Assembly (NCBI GenBank): GCA_902561325.1
Contig: CACEOL010000002.1
Coordinates: forward strand, 1 to 64,000
Direction: 5' to 3'
DNA from: an uncultured SAR86 cluster bacterium
GTDB lineage: Bacteria; Pseudomonadota; Gammaproteobacteria; Magnimaribacterales; AG-339-G14
DNA: 64,000 bases
Position numbers and translations under genes: made by a program. This document shows, piece after piece, positions 25,228-34,598 of the stretch. Position 1 is the stretch's first letter, and each line of letters begins with the position of its first letter. The notes beneath the pieces are model-generated. The model did not search any database, was not told the DNA's origin, and saw nothing but the letters and a program-made list of their open reading frames with translations.

Positions 25228-26018
25228 AGAAACAGCATTGGATTTACTTTTGTTCCTAATAAAATAATTTCAAAGTGGAGATGAGGCCCAGTGACTCTTC
25301 CAGAAGAACCAACTGTTCCAATTTTAGAATTTTTAAGAACATTATCTCCTTCAGAAACAAAAGTTTCGTTTAAATGGGAATAGGTAGAGATAATACCATT
25401 ACCATGGTCAATGATTATTAGATTGCCTCTATAAAAAAATTCACCAACAAAAATAACTTTGCCATTTTCTGGAGCGACTACTGACGTTCCAGTTTCCGCC
25501 GCTATATCTAGTCCTAAGTGGGGATTTCTAGGGGAACCATTTATAAAACGTTTCACTCCATATTCACTGGAAATTATCCCTTTAGCAGGGAAATTGAACT
25601 TAGTATCCTGATATTTTTTTACTGATTTTACAGATATCTTTCTTCCATAAATTTCTCTTTCGGTCTTAATTCTTGTTAGATTTTCATTAGAGATTTGGTT
25701 GAACTTATTATCTTTAATTGTAATTCTAGATTCTCTGAATTCTTTTTCAGAAAGAATTATGGTCTCTCCCATAATTGTGAATTTCATTTTTGAAGAATAA
25801 GAAATGGGGTATACAAGTCGATGACCAGCAATGTCGTTACAAATATATTTTTTATAAGAATTGTCTAGATTTTCTTTGCTAATAAATCTATTTAGAAGGC
25901 CTCCTTTTTCAAGTGTTTCATTTGGAAATGAACAAGGAGATACCTCAGCTAATTTGAAGTTTGTACAACTAAATAAAAAAGTCAGACAAAAAAATATTAA
26001 AAAATTATTTAATTTCAT
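25224..26018 (-). CDS. M23 family metallopeptidase lipoprotein
   Basis: 264 residues with a lipobox (FLFSC). The C-terminal M23 (LytM) domain has zinc ligands in NPHLGLDIA (HxxxD) and GPHLHFE (HxH), so an active glycyl-glycine-type or DD-endopeptidase of peptidoglycan is predicted. The N-terminal half (SKMKFTIMGETIILSEKEF) resembles the exported peptidase group with a small beta domain. It overlaps xseA by 14 nt. Confidence 0.9.
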   Translation of the reverse strand: MKLNNFLIFFCLTFLFSCTNFKLAEVSPCSFPNETLEKGGLLNRFISKENLDNSYKKYICNDIAGHRLVYPISYSSKMKFTIMGETIILSEKEFRESRITIKDNKFNQISNENLTRIKTEREIYGRKISVKSVKKYQDTKFNFPAKGIISSEYGVKRFINGSPRNPHLGLDIAAETGTSVVAPENGKVIFVGEFFYRGNLIIIDHGNGIISTYSHLNETFVSEGDNVLKNSKIGTVGSSGRVTGPHLHFEIILLGTKVNPMLFL

Positions 26019-27363
26019 CTATTTTAGTTATTTCTGAAGAAATGAGATTTCGTTCAGTTCTAGTGAGAATTTCATCTCCCTCAGTTAACTTCGTGTTATC
26101 TAAGAGCTCACCATCTTTGGTGGAAACGGTATAGCCCCTCGATAAAACTGACAGAGGACTAAAAGCTTGTAATTTTGATGAAGAAGTATCAAAAGAATTT
26201 TTTTTGCTGAAAAGAACTTTATTAAATACATTTTTAAAAATTAATTTTTTACTCTTTAAATCTGCTTTTTGATTTGAAAGCTTTATGAGTGGATTTCTAT
26301 CTCTTAAAGAAGTTCTTTTTTTAATGAGGTTTAACCTTTTAGATGAAAACCTATCCTTTTGTAAAAAAACAATTTTATTGAAGCTTTCATCAATTTTAAA
26401 AATCTTTTGATCTAGATTAAAATTAATTTTTTTTAGAACATTGGATGCATCACTAAAATTTTCATTTTTAGTTTCGAGATAATTTTTTATTGATATTGAG
26501 ATTGATTTTTCTAGAATCTCAATTTTATCAATAATTTGTGAGTGAGCTTGGCTTGCTATTTCAGCTGCTGCTGAAGGAGTTGGAGCCCTTAAGTCAGAAA
26601 CTAAATCGCAAATTGTAAAATCCGTTTCGTGACCAACCGCGCTTATTACAGGAATTTCAAGAGCATAAATCTCTCTTGCAATATTTTCGCTATTGAAGCA
26701 CCAAAGATCTTCTAGGGAGCCACCGCCTCTAGCAACTATTATTAGATCTAATTTTTCTGTTTTATTAAATTCTCGAAGCATGTTTAATGCATTTATTATT
26801 TCGTTCTCTGCTTTGTCTCCCTGCACCAAAGAAGGGGCTAAAATAAGTTTTGATAAGGGCGCTCTTCTTTCCAATATGTTTCTAATATCTTGAATTACGG
26901 CGCCTGATGGCGAAGTTACTACACCGATATTCATCGGTAATTCAGGAATTTCTTTTTTAAAAGATTCATCGAAGAGACCTTCTTTTAAAAGTTTATTTTT
27001 TAAATTTTCAAAAGCCTTTAACAAATCTCCTTCACCTGAATACTCTAAGCTTTCTGCTATAAATTGATATCTACCTTGCGCCTCAAATAAGGATAATTTT
27101 CCTTTTAGGACTATCTCGTCACCGATTTCAGGAATATTTTTAAGATATGAGTTTTTAAATTTAAACATCACACAACTAATGGATGAATTCTCATCCTTTA
27201 AGGTGAAGTACCAATGTCCAGATTGACGATAATTGGTAAATTCAGAAATTTCTCCTTTTACCCAAACATCATTGAATTTTTTTTCAAGAGTAAACTTAGC
27301 GTTTTTATTGAGTTGAGAGACAGAAAAAATTTCAGGAGAATTTTTTTGTTCTTTACTTAACAT
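26005..27363 (-). CDS. xseA: Exodeoxyribonuclease VII large subunit
   Basis: 452 residues. The N-terminal OB fold begins FSVSQLNKNAKFTLE and includes WVKGEISEFTNYRQSGHWYFTLKD. The catalytic domain contains GVVTSPSGAVIQDI, VARGGGSLEDLWCFN and SAVGHETDFTICDLVSDLRAPTPSAAAE. A coiled-coil region follows. It partners with XseB, which is not in this window. ExoVII degrades single-stranded DNA in repair. Confidence 0.95.
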   Translation of the reverse strand: MLSKEQKNSPEIFSVSQLNKNAKFTLEKKFNDVWVKGEISEFTNYRQSGHWYFTLKDENSSISCVMFKFKNSYLKNIPEIGDEIVLKGKLSLFEAQGRYQFIAESLEYSGEGDLLKAFENLKNKLLKEGLFDESFKKEIPELPMNIGVVTSPSGAVIQDIRNILERRAPLSKLILAPSLVQGDKAENEIINALNMLREFNKTEKLDLIIVARGGGSLEDLWCFNSENIAREIYALEIPVISAVGHETDFTICDLVSDLRAPTPSAAAEIASQAHSQIIDKIEILEKSISISIKNYLETKNENFSDASNVLKKINFNLDQKIFKIDESFNKIVFLQKDRFSSKRLNLIKKRTSLRDRNPLIKLSNQKADLKSKKLIFKNVFNKVLFSKKNSFDTSSSKLQAFSPLSVLSRGYTVSTKDGELLDNTKLTEGDEILTRTERNLISSEITKIDEIK

Positions 27364-27393
27364 TGTTACAGTATATCTATACTTCCCATAAAA

Positions 27394-28272
27394 ATGACAA
27401 ATCTAAATTCAAGAACAATAGGAATATTATCAACATCTATTGGAGCCATACTTATTGGCGTTGCTCCAATTTTAGTGAGAACAAGTGAAATCACTCCTTC
27501 TTTGACAGGATTTTATAGATTTCTCTGCGCGACGTTCATTTTGTTTGTTTATGGGATTGCAAAAAATAAATTTATCAATCTCAAGTACAAAGATATTCTG
27601 ATTCTTGCAATACCAGGACTATTTTTTGGAAGTGACATTACTTTATGGCATTGGTCAATAAATCAAACATCAGTTGCTAATGCCGCTCTTTTTGTTAATA
27701 CAGCTCCCATTTATGTGGCCATAATTTCTTATTTTTTATTTAAAGATAAATTAGATTTATTTTTTTATTTTGCTGGTTTTTGTTGTCTTGGAGGAGTGTT
27801 TTTAATCTTATTTGAACAAAATGAATATCAAACCTTTTCCGGAGATTTATTATCTTTAGTCGCTGCGGTCTTTTATTCAGGATATTTAATTTCAGTTAAA
27901 AAGTTTTCGGAAACTTATGAAACTTTTCATTTAATGTTTTTTTCTGCATTATTTGGATGCATTCCGCTTTATTTGGGAAGTCTTTTAGAGATTGGTCATG
28001 CCTTTCCTGAAACAGCCTTGGGGTGGTCAAATATTTTGTTCCAAGGCTTATTCATTCAAATTGCAGGACAAGGATTAATTATTTATGGGCTGTCTCTAAT
28101 AAGAGTACAATTTTCGTCATTAATACTCTTAATCCAGCCGCTCACAGCAGCTTTTCTGGCCTTTTTACTATTTCAAGAAATATTCTTAATCCAGCAGATT
28201 TTCGGTGCTATTATTCTTTTAATCGGGATTTATTTAGCAGGAATTTCCGATCAAAAAACTATAAAGAATTAA
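27394..28272 (+). CDS. EamA/DMT-family transporter
   Basis: 292 residues with about ten hydrophobic segments and the two EamA repeats of the drug/metabolite transporter superfamily: ILVRTSEITPSLTGFYRFLCA in the first half and a second repeat beginning FSGDLLSLVAAVFYSGYLISVKK. The substrate cannot be inferred. Its stop is directly followed by the AtuA-like start, so it may import or export a metabolite of that pathway. Confidence 0.88.
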   Translation: MTNLNSRTIGILSTSIGAILIGVAPILVRTSEITPSLTGFYRFLCATFILFVYGIAKNKFINLKYKDILILAIPGLFFGSDITLWHWSINQTSVANAALFVNTAPIYVAIISYFLFKDKLDLFFYFAGFCCLGGVFLILFEQNEYQTFSGDLLSLVAAVFYSGYLISVKKFSETYETFHLMFFSALFGCIPLYLGSLLEIGHAFPETALGWSNILFQGLFIQIAGQGLIIYGLSLIRVQFSSLILLIQPLTAAFLAFLLFQEIFLIQQIFGAIILLIGIYLAGISDQKTIKN

Positions 28273-30036
28273 ATGTCAGAAGTAATAAAGATAGCAAATT
28301 GCAGTGGATTTTATGGAGACAATCTATCCATAGCAAAAAAAATGGTTGAAGGTGGACCAATAGATGTTTTAACAGGAGATTATCTTGCTGAATTGACGAT
28401 GACTATTTTGTATAACCAGAAAATGAAAAGGGGAGAAAATCTAGGATATGTAGGAACCTTTCTGAAACAGTTTAGAGATGTAGCAAAACTCTGCAATGAT
28501 CAAAAAATTAAAATTGTTTCTAACGCAGGAGGCTTGAATCCTGCTTCAATGGCAGCCGAAGTTGAAAATATAATCAAAGAATTGAATCTTGATTTGAAGG
28601 TCGCTTATATTGATGGAGACGATTTGATGCCTAGACTAGATGAATTAAGTTCGTCTGGTGAAAAACTAAAAAATATTGATAAGAATAACGATCTTTTTTC
28701 TTATGAGAAAAAACCACTTACTGCAAACGCTTACTTAGGAGCTTGGGGTATTAAAGAGGCTTTAGATAACGGCGCTGATGTGGTCATTTGCCCGAGAGTA
28801 ACGGATGCTGCTGTAGTTATAGGTCCTGCAGCATGGAAATTTAATTGGTCAAGAAATGATTATGATCAGCTTGCCGGAGCCCTTGCAGCTGGCCATATAA
28901 TCGAATGCGGTGCTCAAGCCACTGGCGGTAATTATTCTTTTTTTAAAGAAGTTCCTACTTTTAAAGATATTGGTTATCCAATAGCTGAAATAAACCAAGA
29001 TGGTAGCTTTATAATTACCAAACACCCAAATACCGGAGGATTGGTTTCGGTTGGTACCGTCACAGCACAGCTTCTCTATGAGATAGGTTCTCCTGCTTAT
29101 GTAAATCCAGATGTTATTTCTCATTTTGATACTCTAAAAATTGAACAAGAGGCCGAAGATAGAGTATTTGTTTCTGGTTGCAGAGGAAGTAGTCCACCTA
29201 AAGATCATAAAGTTTGTATTAATCTTGCGGGAGGTTTCAGAAATGGGACTGAGTTACTTCTTACAGGTTTAGATATTGAAGAAAAAGCTAAATTAATTAC
29301 TGAAACTATTTTTGATTCAGTTGGCGGTAAAGAGCAGTTTGATAAGGTAGATATACAGTTACACAGAACTGATAAAGAAAATCCAGAAAGCAATGAACAG
29401 GCACAAGCCTTTCTAAGAATTGATGTGATGTCTCAAAATCCTGACTTAGTTGGGCGATTATTCAGCGCTAAAATAATTGAATTAGCCTTAGCAAACTTTC
29501 CTGGCTGGACAGGAAGAAGTGGAGTTGTCCCTAGCGGACCTTATATTGAGTATTGGCCAGCATTGGTTGATAGTAAATTTATAAAAGAAAAGGTCCATTT
29601 AGACGGTAAGATCAAGGAAGTTATTCCAACCAGCCAACTGGACTTTGAAGAAGTTTATTACCAAAAGGAACCAGCTGAAGTAAAACAAATAACTGAAAAT
29701 CCTGATACGGAAATATTTTTTGGAGATATCTTTGGCACCAGATCTGGAGATAAAGGGGGTTGCGCTAATCTTGGTGTATGGAGTAAAAATCCGGAAGCTT
29801 ATGGATTTTTATTTGATTATTTAACAGTTGATAAATTGAAAGAATTGCTCCCAGATTTAAAATCTTTTGAAATTGATAGATTTGAATTACCTAATATTTT
29901 ATCTTTAAATTTTTATATTCACGGAATTTTGCAAGATGGAGTTTCTTCGTCAACAAGAATGGACGGGCAGGCAAAATCGCTAGGGGAATATTTAAGAGCT
30001 AAAAAAATTAATGTGCCTAAAATTATTTTAAAATAA
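28273..30036 (+). CDS. AtuA-like protein (acyclic terpene utilisation family, DUF1446)
   Basis: 587 residues with the DUF1446/AtuA N-terminus (IANCSGFYGDNLSIAKKMVEGG, DVLTGDYLAELTMTIL). A GADVVICPRVTDAAVVIGPAAW segment and a C-terminal GTRSGDKGGCANLGVW segment follow. The biochemical reaction is unknown. AtuA genes accompany acyl-CoA carboxylases in citronellol/geraniol breakdown in Pseudomonas and in related branched-acid pathways. Here the hydratase gene follows by 6 nt and both carboxylase subunits converge on it, which supports the same role. Confidence 0.85.
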   Translation: MSEVIKIANCSGFYGDNLSIAKKMVEGGPIDVLTGDYLAELTMTILYNQKMKRGENLGYVGTFLKQFRDVAKLCNDQKIKIVSNAGGLNPASMAAEVENIIKELNLDLKVAYIDGDDLMPRLDELSSSGEKLKNIDKNNDLFSYEKKPLTANAYLGAWGIKEALDNGADVVICPRVTDAAVVIGPAAWKFNWSRNDYDQLAGALAAGHIIECGAQATGGNYSFFKEVPTFKDIGYPIAEINQDGSFIITKHPNTGGLVSVGTVTAQLLYEIGSPAYVNPDVISHFDTLKIEQEAEDRVFVSGCRGSSPPKDHKVCINLAGGFRNGTELLLTGLDIEEKAKLITETIFDSVGGKEQFDKVDIQLHRTDKENPESNEQAQAFLRIDVMSQNPDLVGRLFSAKIIELALANFPGWTGRSGVVPSGPYIEYWPALVDSKFIKEKVHLDGKIKEVIPTSQLDFEEVYYQKEPAEVKQITENPDTEIFFGDIFGTRSGDKGGCANLGVWSKNPEAYGFLFDYLTVDKLKELLPDLKSFEIDRFELPNILSLNFYIHGILQDGVSSSTRMDGQAKSLGEYLRAKKINVPKIILK

Positions 30037-30042
30037 GACGAA

Positions 30043-30834
30043 ATGACAAGTAAAAAACTTTCAATAGAAAATCTAACCTTTCAAGCAACTAAAATAGATG
30101 TTTCTAACCACATTTTAACTATTACGTTGAACAGACCCGAAAAGAAAAATGCACTAAACAATGTAATGATGAATGAAATAAATTATGCTCTTGCATATGC
30201 CAAACAAGAAAGAGCTATAAGAGTTGTAATTATTGCAGCGGAAGGAGATGTTTTTTGTGCAGGAGCAGACTTAAATAGAAAACAGGAAGAATCTAACGTT
30301 CCTAGGCTAGAGGGTTCAGACGACATAAGTCTCTCAATTAGGCATTTATATAAACCTGTTATTTGTAAGATTCAAGGATCAGTTCACGCTGGCGCTTTAT
30401 TAATGGTTACAAATTGCACTCATGCAATTGCTGTTGAATCTGCAAAATTTTCAGCTCCTGAAATTCTACGCGGGGTTTGGCCTCATATGGTTATGGCTGG
30501 ATTATTTAGAGTTATGCCTAAGAGAGTTGGATTGGATTTTTGTATGCGTGGTCAGGCAATAGATGCGATAAAAGCTCAAGAGTGGGGATTAATTAATGAA
30601 TCCGTATCATCAGAAGCTTTAGATCAAACTGTCGGTAAATTAGCAAAGGATTTAGCTAGTCTTGCTCCTGGCACTATGCAATTTGGTCTTGAGGCATATG
30701 TAAATCAAGACAACATGAATTTTGATGAAGCACTACCATATTTAGGAAAAAAAAGCGCTGAAACTTTTGCTGGTCCTGATGCAAAAGAAGGAATTTCTGC
30801 TTTTTTGGAGAAAAGAGAACCTAAGTGGGATTAA
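30043..30834 (+). CDS. Enoyl-CoA hydratase/isomerase family protein
   Basis: 263 residues of the crotonase fold: LTITLNRPEKKNALN, the oxyanion-hole segment GDVFCAGADLNRK, and KIQGSVHAGALLMVTNCTHAIA. The second Gly-rich oxyanion loop is less typical (AGALLM rather than GGG), so substrate size may differ. In this neighbourhood a methylglutaconyl-CoA or isohexenylglutaconyl-CoA hydratase is the likely role, as in liu/atu clusters. It overlaps the convergent carboxylase gene by 4 nt. Confidence 0.88.
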   Translation: MTSKKLSIENLTFQATKIDVSNHILTITLNRPEKKNALNNVMMNEINYALAYAKQERAIRVVIIAAEGDVFCAGADLNRKQEESNVPRLEGSDDISLSIRHLYKPVICKIQGSVHAGALLMVTNCTHAIAVESAKFSAPEILRGVWPHMVMAGLFRVMPKRVGLDFCMRGQAIDAIKAQEWGLINESVSSEALDQTVGKLAKDLASLAPGTMQFGLEAYVNQDNMNFDEALPYLGKKSAETFAGPDAKEGISAFLEKREPKWD

Positions 30835-32750
30835 TCCAAAACAACCAAAGTTTGACCATTTTCCACTTGCTCACCTTTTGAAACTAAAATATTTGTAATC
30901 TTTCCAGAAGACGGAGCACTTACTTTATGTTCCATTTTCATTGCTTCTAAGATAATCAAAGTATCTCCTTTTTTAACGGAAGAACCTTTTTTAATTTGAA
31001 CTTCCACTACCTTTCCAGGCATTGGGGCATTTAGACCGCCTTCAATTGTTCCTGAATCTTTAACTTCAAATTTAGGCAAAACGTTAAAAAGTAAATCACC
31101 CTTATAGGTATGAATCAATAAAGAATTATTTTCAAAAGATATTTTTGATCTCAGTCTAGATCCTGATATTTCTACATCTATAAAATTATCTTGCCATTCG
31201 TAGACGGTTGCCAATACTGAATCAGAAAATTCAAACTTACCATCTCTAGATTTTTTATAATTAATAACGAAATTTGTATCCTTTAAAGAAAGCTTAACTT
31301 CCTGAAAAGGTAATCTTGCATTATTCCATCCTGAATCCATATTGGTTAAAACAGACGCATTTTTCCTATTTAACCCTTGAATCCATAAACTTGCTGCTTT
31401 TGCGTAATTTTTTATTTCTTCTTCGGAAAGGTCGATTTCTCCACTTAGTTTTTCTTTCTCGATGAAATCAGTTGTGGTAGCACCATTTAGAAATTTCTCA
31501 GATCTTAAAATAGCTATTAAGAATTCTCGATTTGTTTGCATCCCCCCAAAGTGACTATTTTCTAAAGCAAGAGCTAATTTTTTTGCTGCTTCTATTCTGT
31601 TTTCTCCATAAGAAATAACTTTAGCTAACATCGGATCAAAATCAGGAGTAATGATTGACCCTGATTCAATTCCTACATCCCATCTAACGAGTGGATCATC
31701 TGCCGGCACAAAAGAAATCATTTTTCCAGTTACAGGTAAAAAATCATTATTTGGATCTTCGGCATATAGTCTCACTTCTATAGAACTTCCATACCAATCT
31801 ATATCAGATTGGTCATAACCTAGAGACTCACCTTCGGCTATTCTGAGCTGTTCTTTTACAAGATCAATTCCGGTAACTTCTTCAGTAACAGGATGTTCAA
31901 CTTGAAGCCTCGTATTAACCTCGAGAAACCAAAATTCTTTCGTCTTTTCATCAACAAGAAATTCAACAGTCCCAGCTGATTCATACTTTAATTTGGAAGC
32001 CAACTTTTTGGCAGCATCTCCCATTTTTTCTCTCATAGAATCATCAACCATGGGCGAGGGCGATTCTTCAACTACCTTTTGATGTCTCCTTTGAATTGAA
32101 CATTCTCTTTCTCCTAAATGAACCAAATTACCATAGGAATCGCCTAGAATTTGTACTTCTATGTGTCTAGACTTTTCAATGTATCTCTCTAAGAAAACTC
32201 TCTTATCGCCAAAGCCACCTTCAGCTTCTCTCTCTGCAGAAGCAATAGATTCTTTTAAATCCTTTGAAGTTTTGACAATACGCATGCCTTTACCACCACC
32301 TCCTGCAGCAGCTTTTACAAGGATAGGATAACCAATTTTATTTGCATCTTTAGCTGAAGAACCCGAAGGCAGGGTGGGAACACCAGCTTTTTCTGCTAAA
32401 GTTTTTGCAGTAATTTTATCTCCCATTTTTTTTATGGCATTTGCAGAAGGACCAACCCACTTGATTCCTGCCTTTTTTACATTATTTGCAAAATTAGCAT
32501 TTTCAGATAAAAATCCATATCCAGGATGAATTGCATCTACATTATTTTTTTTAGCAATTTCTAGAATTTCTTTAGCATTTAGATATGAATCTGAAAGTTT
32601 AAAAGATTGATCAGCCTCTCTGACATAAGGAGTATTTTTATCAGCCTCTGTATAAACGGCTACACAGCTTATTCCCATGTCATGAGCGCTTTTTATAATT
32701 CTACTTGCGATTTCTCCTCTGTTTGAAATCAACAATTTTTTAATTGTCAT
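30831..32750 (-). CDS. Acyl-CoA carboxylase biotin-carboxylase/BCCP subunit
   Basis: 639 residues. The biotin carboxylase half has SNRGEIASRIIKSA at the start, an ATP-grasp loop AAAGGGGKGMRIVK, and EVNTRLQVEHPVTE. The C-terminal biotinyl domain carries EAMKMEHKVSAP with the biotinylated Lys. Size and domain order match MCC-alpha, PCC-alpha and geranyl-CoA carboxylase AtuF; the acyl substrate is not readable. The carboxyltransferase gene lies upstream with 4-nt overlap. Confidence 0.93.
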   Translation of the reverse strand: MTIKKLLISNRGEIASRIIKSAHDMGISCVAVYTEADKNTPYVREADQSFKLSDSYLNAKEILEIAKKNNVDAIHPGYGFLSENANFANNVKKAGIKWVGPSANAIKKMGDKITAKTLAEKAGVPTLPSGSSAKDANKIGYPILVKAAAGGGGKGMRIVKTSKDLKESIASAEREAEGGFGDKRVFLERYIEKSRHIEVQILGDSYGNLVHLGERECSIQRRHQKVVEESPSPMVDDSMREKMGDAAKKLASKLKYESAGTVEFLVDEKTKEFWFLEVNTRLQVEHPVTEEVTGIDLVKEQLRIAEGESLGYDQSDIDWYGSSIEVRLYAEDPNNDFLPVTGKMISFVPADDPLVRWDVGIESGSIITPDFDPMLAKVISYGENRIEAAKKLALALENSHFGGMQTNREFLIAILRSEKFLNGATTTDFIEKEKLSGEIDLSEEEIKNYAKAASLWIQGLNRKNASVLTNMDSGWNNARLPFQEVKLSLKDTNFVINYKKSRDGKFEFSDSVLATVYEWQDNFIDVEISGSRLRSKISFENNSLLIHTYKGDLLFNVLPKFEVKDSGTIEGGLNAPMPGKVVEVQIKKGSSVKKGDTLIILEAMKMEHKVSAPSSGKITNILVSKGEQVENGQTLVVLD

Positions 32751-34378
32751 AACCTAAATACTCCAAACCCTTCTGATCCTTTAACTTCTTTATTATTAAC
32801 AATCGATAAACACATTCCCAATACATTTCTTGTATCTCGGGGATCTATAATTCCGTCATCACTGATAACGCTTGTAGCTCTCAAAGCTTTGGAACCCTTG
32901 TCATGAGAGATTTGTTGATTTTTAACAATTTCTGCATCAGCTTTTTCATCAAATTTAAGACCTTTTCTTGCAGCTTGGCCTCTTCTTACGATAGACATCA
33001 CTCCTGCGATAACTTCTCCACCCATGACCGCAATTTTTGCAGTTGGCCATAGAAAAGTGAAAGAATTCCCAAATTCTCTTCCAGACATTGCATAAGTTCC
33101 AGCCCCATATGAATTACCTACTATCACTGTAAGATGCGGAACATTTGAGTTTGAAACAGCATTTAACATTTGAGCTCCTTTTTTAATGGAACCATCTTGC
33201 TCGTAATCTTTTCCGACCATAAATCCAGTGATATTTTGAAGAAAAACCAAAGGCAAATTTCTTTTATTACATAGTTGTATGAAGTGGGCTGCTTTTTGAG
33301 AAGCATCAGGAAAAAGCATACCGTTATTACCTAGCACACCAACTGGGTATCCATGAATGGAAATAAAACCACAAATTATAGTTGGTCCAAAAAGCGGTTT
33401 GAATTCTTCGAACTTAGATTCGTCAGCAATACGACCGATTATTTCTCTGATATCAAAAGGAGTCTTTAGACTTGGCTCTATAATTCCCAATAAGTCTTCT
33501 TGACTGTATTTTGGAGGAGTTATTTCAAATCGAGGATTATTTCCTTCTTTGTCCCAATTTAGATGGGACATTACTTCTCGAGCAATTCTTATGCCATCTA
33601 AATCATCTTCAGCCAAGTATTCAGCTAAACCTGATTTTTCGGCATGCATTTTTGCTCCTCCAATATCTTCTCTTGAAGAAATTTCACCAGTTGCCATTTG
33701 AACTAGAGGCGGACCTGCAAGCGCAACATCTGCTTGGTTTTTAACAAAAATATTATAGTCGGACATTCCAGGTTGATAAGCTCCACCGGCGGTAGCAGTT
33801 CCGAAAGCAACAGTTACAGTTGGAATGTTTAGTTTTGAAAGCTCCGTAATTTCATAAAATTGTCTACCTGATTCAGCAAAATGACCCATTCCACCAACAG
33901 CAGCTCCGGCTCTTGGACGCAAATCACCTCCTGCAGATTCAACAAATTGAATGAAAGGAATTCGACAATCTCGAGCAATTTGCATACATCTCATCCATTT
34001 TTTTACAGAGTAAAAATGCATTGCTCCTGCAAGAACAGTAGGATCATTTGCAAAAATTACACACTCGATTCCTGAGGAAACTCCAATACCAGCAAAAGCA
34101 CCGCCACCGATAGGATATTCAGATTTATAGGCCGCTAAACCACTAATTTCTAAAAAAGGACTATCTGGATCCAAGAAGTGGAAAACCCTTTCTCGAACTG
34201 GAAGTTTTCCCCTTGCTGCTAATCTTTTATGATGGTCTGGACCACCACCAGCTTCGGCTTCATCTAATAGTTCATTTAATTCAGAAATCATCTCAAGCAT
34301 GGACGACTTGTTTTTTTCAAATTCTTCAGAATTTAAATTTAGTTTTGATTGAAAGGGTTGAGATTCTAGTTGTTTCAT
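32747..34378 (-). CDS. Acyl-CoA carboxylase carboxyltransferase subunit
   Basis: 543 residues of the crotonase-like carboxyltransferase type. HHKRLAARGKLPVRERV near the N-terminus, GIGVSSGIECVIFAND, and C-terminal GNSYGAGTYAMSGREF with the acyl-CoA loop. The sequence resembles the MCC-beta/LiuB and AtuC group. With the biotin subunit it carboxylates a branched or terpenoid enoyl-CoA. Substrate specificity is inferred from AtuA and the hydratase nearby. Confidence 0.93.
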   Translation of the reverse strand: MKQLESQPFQSKLNLNSEEFEKNKSSMLEMISELNELLDEAEAGGGPDHHKRLAARGKLPVRERVFHFLDPDSPFLEISGLAAYKSEYPIGGGAFAGIGVSSGIECVIFANDPTVLAGAMHFYSVKKWMRCMQIARDCRIPFIQFVESAGGDLRPRAGAAVGGMGHFAESGRQFYEITELSKLNIPTVTVAFGTATAGGAYQPGMSDYNIFVKNQADVALAGPPLVQMATGEISSREDIGGAKMHAEKSGLAEYLAEDDLDGIRIAREVMSHLNWDKEGNNPRFEITPPKYSQEDLLGIIEPSLKTPFDIREIIGRIADESKFEEFKPLFGPTIICGFISIHGYPVGVLGNNGMLFPDASQKAAHFIQLCNKRNLPLVFLQNITGFMVGKDYEQDGSIKKGAQMLNAVSNSNVPHLTVIVGNSYGAGTYAMSGREFGNSFTFLWPTAKIAVMGGEVIAGVMSIVRRGQAARKGLKFDEKADAEIVKNQQISHDKGSKALRATSVISDDGIIDPRDTRNVLGMCLSIVNNKEVKGSEGFGVFRL

Positions 34379-34448
34379 TACTTCTTTATAAAGAAAAAAA
34401 TATGCACTAATTTTTTCAGAATGTCCATTTGATTATATTTAATTTCGG

Positions 34449-34454
34449 TATAAT
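34449..34454 (+). promoter_or_regulatory. -10 element of the tRNA-Val(TAC) promoter
   Basis: A perfect TATAAT lies 12 nt before the tRNA 5' end, so transcription would begin close to it. No good -35 hexamer is at the expected spacing: TTGATT at 34429 leaves only 14 bp. It is listed on the -10 match and its position. Confidence 0.55.
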
Positions 34455-34466
34455 GCTTTCTCTTTT

Positions 34467-34542
34467 GGGCGACTAACTCAATTGGTAGAGTGCCACCCTT
34501 ACAAGGTGGAAGTTACAGGTTCAAGTCCTGTGTCGCCCACCA
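34467..34542 (+). tRNA. tRNA-Val(TAC)
   Basis: Acceptor GGGCGAC pairs with GTCGCCC; anticodon stem CCACC/GGTGG holds loop CTTACAA (anticodon TAC); T arm is ACAGG-TTCAAGT-CCTGT; CCA is encoded. The phoD gene starts 56 nt downstream. Confidence 0.96.
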
Positions 34543-34598
34543 TCTAAAAAAATCATTTTTTAATTGGCATATTTTTTTTGAGTGTTAAATTAATCTTC

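Noticed and set aside
28023-28349. 108-aa plus-strand ORF between the EamA and AtuA genes
   Set aside because: It lies in another frame of two confident coding regions that are directly adjacent; low-complexity composition.
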